NCBI GenBank assembly: GCA_024698145.1
Contig: JAILRO010000056.1
Location: 1-35,199 of the forward strand
Direction of reading: 5' to 3'
Source: Lachnospiraceae bacterium
Lineage (GTDB): Bacteria; Bacillota; Clostridia; Lachnospirales; Lachnospiraceae
DNA: 35,199 nt
This document shows, piece by piece, positions 17,568 through 26,800 of this stretch; the stretch's first letter is position 1, and every line of letters starts with the position of its first letter. The notes under the pieces are model-generated. The model did no database searches. It saw only the letters and a list, made by a program, of their open reading frames with translations, and was not told the origin of the DNA. A program made the translations under genes and the position numbers.

Positions 17568-18670
17568 ACAATAAAAAGTATCTCATCTACATACAAAGAT
17601 CTTCCGTTTAAGTTTCTGGATGCTCTGTAGGCATTATATTTCTTCTCAAGCACTTCAACTTCACCGACTTTGTTAAGCATCTCTATCATTTCTTCCTTTG
17701 TAATGAAACCTTCGGAATTATAAGATATCACAAGATATTTTGACTTTATGTTGCGACACAAATCCTCCATCGAATTAAGTGCTTCTCTTTTTTTGTTGTA
17801 GTTTGATCTGTTCCAATTAGTAGGAATTCCCGACACTTTACTTATCTTGTCAGGTTTTTTATAGTTATTGATAAGATTAAGCATGAAATAATTGGATCCG
17901 TACGGATGCTGATTATATGGTGGATCCATATACACTACGTCAATATCATTTAACTCCTTCGAAAGCTCGTTTGCATCCTTTTTATAATTGATTACCTTAC
18001 ACTCAAAATCACTAAATACCGGAAAAGGAATATTGATATCTGCCATGATTCTCGACAAGGCATTCTTTCCCTGTCCTCCATACTGCCCTTTGCCACTCTT
18101 ATCCTTATAAAATCCCTTAAAAACTCCACCTGTGTTATTCTTAACAGATGCTTCTGCCAAAAGCGGTGCAATAAAAAATGGTTGTACATCATCGGGAAAT
18201 GTTTCTATAATCTGCCTACAGGTATCAATATAATTAGCATTTTTTTTGGTAAAGAATACTCTTTCACCTTCCTGTATATTATCAGTATCAGCAGGTGCGT
18301 ACATATCCGAAATGAAACCATCATGCAGATTGCAATTAAGCTTATCAACAAGCTGATTGTAATAACCGGTAAGTCTATCCATATCAAGTTCACTTTTATT
18401 GGCAAGATAACATGTATTGATTGTACAAGAATAATCTTCCAAATCATTAGTTATCAATGTATCCGAATACTTCTTAAGATACCTTGCAACAATTCCCGAT
18501 CCCGAAAACATATCAACTATAGTTAATTTTTGTTTTCCCGAATCCCTTTGAATCATTTCAATCGCTTTGCCTATATAATCAAGCAAAGACCTTTTATTGC
18601 CAAGATATGTAATTATCTGTTCTGTCAGATATTTTTCATTATCGTTTTTCTTAATCATACCCATTTTCAC
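17558..18670 (-). CDS. Solitary DNA adenine-N6 methyltransferase (D12 class)
   Basis: 370 aa if the GTG at 18670 is used. ATGs at 18664 or 18658 are equally possible because no clear Shine-Dalgarno is visible. The N-terminal YLGNKRSLLDYI and DMFSGSGIVARYL (SAM-binding motif I) are followed by a central insert, probably the target-recognition part. The catalytic motif DPPYNQHPYGSNYF is around residue 255. The order FxGxG then DPPY places it in the alpha/D12 class, which makes N6-methyladenine. No restriction endonuclease or specificity subunit is adjacent, so it may be a regulatory or protective orphan methylase. Its target cannot be read from the sequence. Confidence 0.9.
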   Translation of the reverse strand: MKMGMIKKNDNEKYLTEQIITYLGNKRSLLDYIGKAIEMIQRDSGKQKLTIVDMFSGSGIVARYLKKYSDTLITNDLEDYSCTINTCYLANKSELDMDRLTGYYNQLVDKLNCNLHDGFISDMYAPADTDNIQEGERVFFTKKNANYIDTCRQIIETFPDDVQPFFIAPLLAEASVKNNTGGVFKGFYKDKSGKGQYGGQGKNALSRIMADINIPFPVFSDFECKVINYKKDANELSKELNDIDVVYMDPPYNQHPYGSNYFMLNLINNYKKPDKISKVSGIPTNWNRSNYNKKREALNSMEDLCRNIKSKYLVISYNSEGFITKEEMIEMLNKVGEVEVLEKKYNAYRASRNLNGRSLYVDEILFIVKK

Positions 18671-18681
18671 TTAACAATATT

Positions 18682-18721
18682 AAAGTTGCGACCAAAACCA
18701 ACTTGTTTTAGTCACAACTTT
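18682..18721 (-). terminator. Long hairpin closing the DUF4230 operon
   Basis: Arms 18682-18698 and 18705-18721 can form a 17-bp stem with a 6-nt loop. On the minus strand the two imperfect positions become G-U wobbles, so the structure belongs to leftward RNA. It sits just after the DUF4230 lipoprotein stop. The T-rich tail that follows (TTTAATATTGTT) is weak, so it may act as an RNA-stabilising 3' hairpin as much as a terminator. Confidence 0.65.
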
Positions 18722-18729
18722 GTTACACA

Positions 18730-19371
18730 TCAGTTGTCAGATGTTTCATCCTTCCAGATTATAATATACGTAACCCCGGTAATCTCACCCATTTGTTTTA
18801 TATAATTCTCAATTATATCCTTTGCCTGATTTCTTGCAGTTGACATCAGCGAAGAATTGCTCTCAATACTTTCTTTCATCTGCTGTTCGGCAGAACCGAT
18901 AGCTTTCGTCTCATCCTCTGCAGTAATCTCATTCTTCTGAATAACATTATCTTCAGACATAACAAGCGAATCCTCATTCCAGTTCTCAACCTTGACGTGA
19001 CAATTAACTTCCGGCTTTGGAAGTGTTATCGTAACATCAGTGCCATTCTGCTCTACCTGTATATCGTTAGTTTGAAAACTGATTTCTGCTTCACCGACAT
19101 ATTCAATCCAGAATACTCTGTCTCTTTCTCCAAGATGAGCAAGACCCGTGCCTGCTTCTTTGACCGACTTTGCAACATTATGATATGTACATTTAAGCGT
19201 CACAAGCTCGCAGATATTCCTAATCTCATCAGCTCTAAGTTCAGTATTAACACTTTCCGTTGTCGCCTGTGTTGTCGTATTATTATCAGGTGCCTTCGTG
19301 TCTTTTCCGCATCCACTTACAAGAAGCATCAATACACACATAGCAGCAAATGTAATTCTTCTAGTTCTCAT
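18730..19371 (-). CDS. DUF4230 lipoprotein
   Basis: 213 aa from ATG at 19371. This start is chosen because GGAGAGGAGG lies just upstream and because it gives a clean lipoprotein signal: basic MRTRR, a hydrophobic stretch, and lipobox LVSGC. After a Thr/Asn-rich linker comes a DUF4230 domain (LVTLKCTYHNVAKSV, then FWIEYVGEAEISF, then VTITLPKPEVNCHV). The function is unknown. The mature protein should be anchored outside the membrane. It overlaps the upstream DUF4230 gene by 11 nt and is the last gene of a five-gene leftward operon. Confidence 0.85.
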   Translation of the reverse strand: MRTRRITFAAMCVLMLLVSGCGKDTKAPDNNTTTQATTESVNTELRADEIRNICELVTLKCTYHNVAKSVKEAGTGLAHLGERDRVFWIEYVGEAEISFQTNDIQVEQNGTDVTITLPKPEVNCHVKVENWNEDSLVMSEDNVIQKNEITAEDETKAIGSAEQQMKESIESNSSLMSTARNQAKDIIENYIKQMGEITGVTYIIIWKDETSDN

Positions 19372-20035
19372 CTTTAGCCTCCTCTCCGAAAGCCAAAATG
19401 TTGACCTTATAAGAATCCGCATCCTCTAACTGACTTATCCATGCATCAATTATCGCTCGTTCTGTAGATTTGGCAGTAAAAACCGCACTTTCCATGAAAT
19501 CCTTATCAGCATACAACTTATTTGTCAGATCTTCTATCGCTTTAGCATATGCTTCCTGCGCAACATTTTCCTTGTTATACTTATCCTTTGCAAATATGTA
19601 TTCCATAGTTCCGGCGTTTACAACCGGCGGATAAATCGTTATCTCCGGAAGCCTTACCGTAATTTCTTTCTTTTCTTTATCAATGGAACACGTTATCTTG
19701 CTAACATCTTCAATTCCGGCCTTAACCGTACCCTCATAAGAGACATAATACTTAATATTACCTTCTTCATCTCTCACGGCCACATAACCATTGTAAGGAT
19801 ATTCAGCAGTGTAGAGTTTTGCCGACTTAACAACATTTTCCAATCTGGCATAAATGGTTGTTGTAACCTCGCCCTCATGTCCTATAACAGCCTCTTTAAC
19901 GCTCTCTTGTACCTTTCTGTTATGAACAGCTCTTGTACACACAATCCCAATAATCACGCCTATTACAAGCACAACAACGGTAAAAACAATATACAATTTG
20001 AAGTTGTTATCATTCCTGTCTTCTCTATCTCTCAT
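19361..20035 (-). CDS. DUF4230 membrane-anchored protein
   Basis: 224 aa from ATG at 20035, 8 nt after GGGGAAG. A longer TTG reading at 20041 would leave no room for that site. One N-terminal membrane segment (LYIVFTVVVLVIGVIIGIVC) is followed by an extracellular DUF4230 domain (YYVSYEGTVKAGIEDVSKI, then ITVRLPEITIYPP). It is a paralogue of the downstream lipoprotein: the same fold held by a transmembrane helix instead of a lipid. The pair overlaps by 11 nt, implying coupled translation. The molecular role is unknown. Confidence 0.84.
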   Translation of the reverse strand: MRDREDRNDNNFKLYIVFTVVVLVIGVIIGIVCTRAVHNRKVQESVKEAVIGHEGEVTTTIYARLENVVKSAKLYTAEYPYNGYVAVRDEEGNIKYYVSYEGTVKAGIEDVSKITCSIDKEKKEITVRLPEITIYPPVVNAGTMEYIFAKDKYNKENVAQEAYAKAIEDLTNKLYADKDFMESAVFTAKSTERAIIDAWISQLEDADSYKVNILAFGEEAKDEN

Positions 20036-20059
20036 AAGCAAATCTTCCCCTTTGCCACA

Positions 20060-21769
20060 CTATTGCTTATCAACGCTGATTATCTGCTTTATCTCACTAT
20101 CCTCAATAGCTTCGTATGTCATCTTAACCTTATCGCCTGCTGAAATGAATATAATATTCTCATCATCGGCAAATGGTGCCTTATATACATTACCTTTATC
20201 GTCCTTGATATAAACGACAGTCTCACCCGAGGTTGTAACATATTGAATATCTTTTATGATAAATGATACCTCTTCCACAGAATCCTCCAATTCTGTATCC
20301 GGCTGTTTATCCTTTGATTTCTTTGATGTGCCTTCACTCTTAAGAAGCTTTCTGTATTTTGCAAAAACCTCCCGTTGCGATTCTCCTGTTGCAACAAGAT
20401 TATACTGCTCAACATTTACCATGGCATACATTTTCACAAGTCCGCCGTTATCGACCATTACCATAATATATGTTGGATCACCGTCAACATTAATAAGACT
20501 TGGGAAAGATGCAACGTAATTCTTCTCCTGCACTTCACCTTCGGCAGAAGCCATTGCAGAGTATTCTTCAGCTCCGGATATTTGATAGTAACGAGCCTCT
20601 GATGTTCTCTGGTTTATCATCACAAAACCTATATTGGACGCATCTCCCGTTACAGATGTAACACCGGTATAAATCCATACATCATCCTCAATTGTCTTAT
20701 AACCATAGTCATTGGTCGTCTGCACGCAGCCCTTCTGTCCGACAATACTGTTCCAGTATCCGTTTTTGTATAAACCAAACCAGTTATATTTTCTCTCTAA
20801 AAGTTCTCCATCATATACCCTGTCAACCCATGTCGGTATATCCTTAACATCGTAGTATTCCATGTCTCCGGTCACAGGATCACATATAACCGCACCTTTG
20901 ACATCCATACCGTTAAAAAGCCCTACTCTTGCATGAAGTACCGGGCAAATATATACAGGTGTACCATCGTCCTTAACTTCAAAATAGCATCCGTCAAAAA
21001 TCTTTGTCGGATTGTGCATCTGTACATGTCTATAGATATTATCATTAAAATATCCGGAAGGGACGTATTTCATTCCCTTATCAAGCTTAACATACTTAGC
21101 TGTTGAATCCACAGGATTAACTGTTACATAACCGGGTATTCCATTGTCTTTATTACTCAAAAACTTAAAGAAATCCGCATACTTAAGATTAGCTACCTTC
21201 ATTGGTTTATTATCAATGTTAATCTGAGTATACTCATTTTCTACTTCAAACTGACTTACAACATCTGAAAGTGAACCTATCTTTCTGTCACCGAATATCT
21301 TGGCACTGTTAGTATCCATAAGCGCAATATTATCAACATTTTCAGACTGTGGTATATCCTCAACAAAGTCTCTGTTCTCTACCTTGAGAAGACTTGCATA
21401 TTTCTTGGCATTAAATATAGGTGCCCCTGCAATATTACCAAACACAAGAACAAGACCACAGAATATCGGAACAAGGAACAAAGTAAGTATCTGGAACTTT
21501 CCGCGTCCTTTGAAAAAATACTGAATATTTGACTTAAAAGCACCGACAAACTTTCCCTCTTTTCTGCTTCTTGCAATCACACCGGACAGAATAAAAATCA
21601 GCGTTACAACAATTGTATGGAATATCATCCACTCCCAAAAATAACTATTCTGAATATTCAAAGCAGGGAAATATATATAATAATTAACAAACAACCATAT
21701 TGCTGATATTACGGTCGCAACAATTATACTTCCTGCACTTTTTCCTGTTTTCTTATTATTCGAGCTCAT
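20060..21769 (-). CDS. Three-TM protein with large extracytoplasmic domain, function unknown
   Basis: About 569 aa from ATG at 21769, placed by GGAGGAGGT 5 nt upstream. Three membrane helices lie in the first ~120 residues (SIIVATVISAIWLFVNYYIY, WMIFHTIVVTLIFILSGVIA, and ILTLFLVPIFCGLVLVFG). After them come about 360 residues rich in beta-strand-like segments with many Tyr, Asp and Gly, then a charged linker and a small C-terminal domain that looks OB-like (VVYIKDDKGNVYKAPFADD). I do not recognise a family. It lies 18 nt before the first DUF4230 gene and 16 nt after the YhfC-like gene, so these envelope proteins are probably one system. Confidence 0.8.
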   Translation of the reverse strand: MSSNNKKTGKSAGSIIVATVISAIWLFVNYYIYFPALNIQNSYFWEWMIFHTIVVTLIFILSGVIARSRKEGKFVGAFKSNIQYFFKGRGKFQILTLFLVPIFCGLVLVFGNIAGAPIFNAKKYASLLKVENRDFVEDIPQSENVDNIALMDTNSAKIFGDRKIGSLSDVVSQFEVENEYTQINIDNKPMKVANLKYADFFKFLSNKDNGIPGYVTVNPVDSTAKYVKLDKGMKYVPSGYFNDNIYRHVQMHNPTKIFDGCYFEVKDDGTPVYICPVLHARVGLFNGMDVKGAVICDPVTGDMEYYDVKDIPTWVDRVYDGELLERKYNWFGLYKNGYWNSIVGQKGCVQTTNDYGYKTIEDDVWIYTGVTSVTGDASNIGFVMINQRTSEARYYQISGAEEYSAMASAEGEVQEKNYVASFPSLINVDGDPTYIMVMVDNGGLVKMYAMVNVEQYNLVATGESQREVFAKYRKLLKSEGTSKKSKDKQPDTELEDSVEEVSFIIKDIQYVTTSGETVVYIKDDKGNVYKAPFADDENIIFISAGDKVKMTYEAIEDSEIKQIISVDKQ

Positions 21770-21785
21770 GTTATACCTCCTCCTG

Positions 21786-22541
21786 TTATCTTTTCTCATA
21801 CATTTTCCACTTAAGACTGTCAGTCACAATAAAACTTGCAAATGCTGCCGCACCAAGAATAATATATACCATTATAAGCGTTGTTGACCTATCAAAAACT
21901 TCAAGAAAATCTTCTGTAGAAAATGCCACCAAAAATCCCGGAATAAATGCAATAATTCCCTGTGCAATAGCCTTGAATAGAACCGCTTTTATATCCGATT
22001 TCTCCTCTATCCAATGAATAAAAATAACTATAAGTCCTGTCCCAATAATTGTAAGAAGGAATCTTTCAAGTGACGTAAGTAACAAATCACTTGTTGATTG
22101 GCCAATTTCCTTTTGTCCGTTCTTGATAATATCAATTAGAGTATTAACTGCCTTATATCCTACAAGCATTGTAGATTCTGCCGCACAATAACCTATTCCC
22201 ATGGCAAGTGCCTGCATATATGTTATCTTCCTTCTGCATATCAATCTTACAGTAATCCATTCAGGAATTACAGCAAGCAGCGCACCCGCTAACGCAACAA
22301 CCAACATATAAAGAGCATAGTGTTCACGCATAAAGTTCTCAAAACCTGTATTAACAAACAAGTACGACAATATGTATTGCTTAAGCCACCATGACACTCC
22401 GACATAAAATGCTGCCGAAACCAAAAAAAGCAAAAATATTCCGATTCTTTGATTCTTCCCCTTCGCAAGTAATATTATCCAGACAATAACAGGTATTACA
22501 ATACTGACACCCACTATCAAAAAAAGTGACAACAATTCCAA
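21786..22541 (-). CDS. YhfC-like multi-pass membrane protein
   Basis: 251 aa with about seven hydrophobic segments. The best start is TTG at 22541, 9 nt after GGAGG, and no ATG is near. The pattern resembles YhfC-type glutamic intramembrane peptidases: Glu94 and Arg99 in PEWITVRL, a GxG..E element in GIGYCAAES (Glu122), and SLERF (Glu159, Arg160). The His residues expected in the GIGHGG and the later helix motifs are replaced (Tyr, Thr). It may therefore be an inactive or divergent member, and the family call is tentative. It is the second gene of the DUF4230 operon. Confidence 0.6.
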   Translation of the reverse strand: MELLSLFLIVGVSIVIPVIVWIILLAKGKNQRIGIFLLFLVSAAFYVGVSWWLKQYILSYLFVNTGFENFMREHYALYMLVVALAGALLAVIPEWITVRLICRRKITYMQALAMGIGYCAAESTMLVGYKAVNTLIDIIKNGQKEIGQSTSDLLLTSLERFLLTIIGTGLIVIFIHWIEEKSDIKAVLFKAIAQGIIAFIPGFLVAFSTEDFLEVFDRSTTLIMVYIILGAAAFASFIVTDSLKWKMYEKR

Positions 22542-22559
22542 CTCAGTATTCCTCCAAAT

Positions 22560-22781
22560 TTAATGATGATAATTGGCAAGCCTTGACGTATACTCGTTGG
22601 CTATACTCTTATATTTATTATAATCCTTTTCCTTGAGACTCCCATTTGCCTTAAGTTCATCGAGCGTACTGTGCAGTTTCTTTAATGCATCATGTGCCTG
22701 ATCCTTATAATTATTCTCAAGGTTCATTTTCATTTCATTCATTATGCCCTCGATTTGCAATTTCACACTTCTTTTAATCAT
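22560..22781 (-). CDS. Small helical protein, first gene of DUF4230 operon
   Basis: 73 aa, highly charged and predicted almost all helix (amphipathic pattern MNEMKMNLENNYKDQAHDAL, then LHSTLDELKANGSLKEKDY). There is no signal peptide or membrane segment, so it is probably cytoplasmic, perhaps a two-helix coiled coil. I do not recognise the family. The ATG at 22781 follows a G-rich GGGGG site. It is 18 nt upstream of the YhfC-like gene, and it is divergent from the subtilase gene across a 154-nt shared promoter region. Confidence 0.7.
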   Translation of the reverse strand: MIKRSVKLQIEGIMNEMKMNLENNYKDQAHDALKKLHSTLDELKANGSLKEKDYNKYKSIANEYTSRLANYHH

Positions 22782-22827
22782 GCATCAAGCCCCCGTTTCC
22801 ATCTAAAATCGTAACCTTTATAAACAT

Positions 22828-22856
22828 TTGACATATTATAATATATGATTTGTATT
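22828..22856 (+). promoter_or_regulatory. Promoter of the subtilase gene, in shared divergent region
   Basis: TTGACA (22828-22833) is followed after 17 nt by TGTATT (22851-22856). The AT-rich spacer also contains TATAAT on the minus strand, so the leftward operon may start from an overlapping divergent promoter. The minus-strand -35 is poor. Confidence 0.6.
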
Positions 22857-22935
22857 TCTACTTTGTATATATTACCACAAATATGTGTAATTGTTTAGAA
22901 GAATATTAATAAATCATTTCAAAATGAGGTGTCTG

Positions 22936-23862
22936 ATGTCAGTCGTTTCAAAAATCCCCGTAAATGTCTCCGGTGCATCGCAATTTCATAAAGCAGGGAT
23001 AACCGGAAACGGCACGACTATCGCCTTTTTGGATTCCGGGCTTGCACCTCACGACAATATAAAACGTTCACGAATACTTGCCTTTCGTGATTTTGTAAAT
23101 GATTCCGTAAAAATATATGACGATTACTCTCACGGCACACATGTTACGGGTATTGCAGCCGCAACATCTATAGGCATAGCTCCGGAATGTAATCTTGTAA
23201 TATTAAAAATTCTAGACAGCAAAGGGCACAGCGATACCGAACTTTTTATAAAAGCTATCAAGTGGATTCTAATCCATCATCAAAGTTACAATATAAGAAT
23301 TGTCAACATATCAATAGGTGGTAATACTGCCACTCTTTGTGCCAAAGATAATCTGATTAATACTTGGATCAAAAAACTTTGGTCACGAGATATTATCGTA
23401 TGCTGTTCCGCCGGAAATAACGGTCCGACTCCCGATTCAATCTGTGCCCCCGGAAATTGCCCTGAGGTCATAACAGTCGGCTCTTATGACGGGCGCAATT
23501 TCTCTTCTGCCGGACCTATATCTGAAAACATAACAAAACCCGAGGTCGTCGCCCCGGGTCATCACATATTAAGTCTTAATACCACTAACGGTTATTCCAT
23601 CAAAAGCGGAACTTCAATGTCGGTACCATTTATAAGCGGGTATTGCGCCCTACTGTTGCAGATAGAGCCTTCTCTTTCCAATGAAAATGTCAAAAATCAT
23701 TTGATGAATTGTGCTTATAACGTTCCTTATCTTCCTTACAATATGCAGGGTGCCGGAATTGTCAGCCTTGACAAATTACTGCTATCTATTCCTCTTCAGG
23801 AAACAAAGGTGAAATCTCATCAATCAGCAATTGGTATGTCTGCATCATATCCGCATGGTTAG
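22936..23862 (+). CDS. Intracellular-type subtilisin-like serine protease (S8)
   Basis: 308 aa from ATG at 22936, chosen because GAGGTG lies 4-5 nt upstream. The longer TTG frame at 22891 lacks a Shine-Dalgarno. The catalytic triad is complete: Asp in IAFLDSGL, His in SHGTHVTGIAA, Ser in SGTSMSVPF, with the oxyanion Asn in SAGNNGP. There is no signal peptide or long propeptide, resembling intracellular subtilisins (Isp/AprX-like), so it probably acts in the cytosol. The last ~25 residues (after SLDKLL) look non-conserved and run 77 nt into the 3' end of the convergent kinase gene, suggesting loss of an earlier stop. Confidence 0.93.
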   Translation: MSVVSKIPVNVSGASQFHKAGITGNGTTIAFLDSGLAPHDNIKRSRILAFRDFVNDSVKIYDDYSHGTHVTGIAAATSIGIAPECNLVILKILDSKGHSDTELFIKAIKWILIHHQSYNIRIVNISIGGNTATLCAKDNLINTWIKKLWSRDIIVCCSAGNNGPTPDSICAPGNCPEVITVGSYDGRNFSSAGPISENITKPEVVAPGHHILSLNTTNGYSIKSGTSMSVPFISGYCALLLQIEPSLSNENVKNHLMNCAYNVPYLPYNMQGAGIVSLDKLLLSIPLQETKVKSHQSAIGMSASYPHG

Positions 23863-26800
23863 CGATGATAAAGTCAATATCTTTATTATTACCGGCATGT
23901 TCTAATGCCTCTGCCTTATCACCTAACTCTAATGCACCGGCTAATCGTGAACTACTCTTAAGTGCATGAACTTTTATAGTATAATTTTCAAAATCCTTCG
24001 ACTCATAAAAACTCTGTAGTTCATCATATCTTTCCTGATATGCCTCATTAAACAGTTGCAATACCATATAAAACATGTCTTCACTACCACTGTTTGTAAG
24101 AGCAGCCTTTGCATCTATTCCTTTGAGATTGTCGTACCATTTTGATTCTTTATTCTCTACAGCATTATCAGTATTATCTTCTTCATCAAAATCTGATATC
24201 TTATCTTCCGGAAGATATTCAAGCAACATATACTCAAGTCTGTCCGGCTCTATAGGTTTTGTAAGATAGTCATTAAAGCCCTCAGAGATATATCTTTCTC
24301 TTGCGCCTGATATCGCATTAGCCGTAAGACAAACTGCAGGTGTGTCAACATTGAGCGCTTTCTCTCGCAATTCATGAAGTGTTTCTATACCGTCTTTGTC
24401 CGGCATCATATGGTCAAGGAATATGATGTCATATTTCTTATCACGTGCAAGAGCAAGTCCCTCATCACCACTTTCGGCAGTATCAATTTTAACACAGTTT
24501 TGTTTCAAGAGACTCTTGAATACCATAAGATTTTCAGGGGTATCATCAACTACCAATATCTCGGCTGTAGGCGCCTTAAATTTCTCCTTATACTTCTCAC
24601 GCTTACCCAAAGCCGCCTTGTATGCCGCCTGATAATCGCCAAGTTTTTCCCACTTAACAACCTGTTGCTTTAATTTAAATGAGAACTTAGAGCCAAGTTT
24701 GTATATACTTTCAACCTCAAGTATGGAATCCATCATCTCAAGAAGACGTTTCGTGATACTCATACCAAGACCGGTTCCCTCGACTCCACGATTGCGCTCC
24801 TCTTCAATTCTGTCAAACTCCGAGAAAAGCTTATACATATCTTTCCTCTTTATACCAATACCGGTATCCTTAACAGAAACATTGAGCATAACATTATCAG
24901 GTTCATCAGGTATCACTTCATAATCAATAGAAAATGTTACGCTTCCCTTCTCGGTATATTTAACTGCATTAGTTAAAATATTTGTAATTACCTGTTTTAT
25001 ACGAACTTCATCACCATGTAGCTGCTTTGGCACATCCTTATTTATATCAAGTATAAGCTTAAGTCCCTTATCGTCAGCCTTCTTTTGAATCATGTTAACA
25101 AGGTCACTGATTACCGAAGACAAATCATAATCAACAGGTATAATCTCTAATTTGCCGGCTTCGATTTTGGAAAAATCAAGTATATCATTGATAAGTCCAA
25201 GAAGTGTTGAACCCGCAGTTCTTATACTATTTGAATACGATACAATATTCTCATCATCACATTCACGGAGTATCATTTCGTTCATTCCGAGAACTGCATT
25301 AATAGGTGTTCTTATCTCATGAGACACATTAGACAAAAAGGCAGATTTGGCTTCACTTGCAGCAAGTGCGCGCTGCGACATATCTATAAGCTTGTCTCTT
25401 TCTTTTTTCTCGGCATTGATATCCTCGGTAAGCCAAATAACACGAAGAAGTCTGCCTTGTTCATCACGTTTGGAAGCAATGAATCGTCCTCGTCTCCACA
25501 ACTTTTCCTTATTCATATACTCGATAGTAATTGTATCGAATTTGCGCATACGTCTTTCAATTGTTCTAAGATTAACAAACTTACGTATGTCCTCTATGAA
25601 AGTTTCGTCAACAACGTTATCCATAACTTTCATCAGAGTATCGTGTGCATTAATATGCGACTCTCCGATAACATCATTAACGTAATCTATATTTGATCTT
25701 ATCTCTGTAAATGTATCAGTAGTCAAATCTATCTCATGAGCAGTCATGTAAATATTGGCAATTGAGGAAATACGGTCATTAAGAGTCTCTGCTGCCTGCG
25801 TAAGCATATCACGCCTTCTCTTTTCCTCGTCAATAATCTCAACAAGCCATAAAGCATGTGCAACCGTTCCGTCTTCATTTCTTTTTGAAACAACGAATCT
25901 CGCACGACACCAACCGATATCTTTGCTTATAAACTCTTCCGTTATTGTATTGGTGTTTCTTAATCTATCATTGATTGTGTCAATATTAACAAAATCAAAC
26001 ATTGCATGTTTTGAAACATCCTCAACAAACTGATCCAAAACTCGCCTTACATTCGCATAAGCACCATGAATAACTTCACCGACATAGTTATCCATATCAT
26101 CCTGATATTCAGTCCTGATCATTCTCATGGTATCATTAACGATATCCAAATCAGCCATTCTAAAATAAATACGTGCAACAGACGAAATCTGTTCATTCAT
26201 CATATCAATCGTCTCAAGTGCCGTATCTCGTTCTATTTTTTCTTTGTCTATATCCTCAATAAGATATAATGCACGTGCAACATGTCCTGCCGGTGTTCTC
26301 TCTGAAACAATATATCTGGATCTGCGCCACTCTCCATCTGCATTTAACCATTCCAGAGTTAGAGTATTACGATCCTTAAGGCGCTCATTTATTTTAGAGA
26401 AATCGACAAAATCAAGTAACGCTTCTCTCGATGATTCATCCGAAAACTCAGTCATTATTGTTCTGATTATATATTGACTGTCTGTTCGCGTTTCACCAAT
26501 TATAGCCGACGCTTCTTTTTTGTTGTTTATAACTTCAGAAAAAGTATCTGTCAGGAAATTAATCTCATGCATGGATATATAAATATCCGCTGTAGCAGAA
26601 AGCTGAGAAGCAATTTCTCTTCTTTTCCTTTCCCCATACAGCAAATTAGCGGCCAACAGAAAACTTATAAACAAGGTAACAATAAGAACACCAAAAATGA
26701 TACTCTTTTCCTTTATTAACTGTGTGTCATACCAATCCTTACTAAAATCAACCGCAACAATACCTGCAACATTGCCATCTGAATCAAACACAGGACTGTA

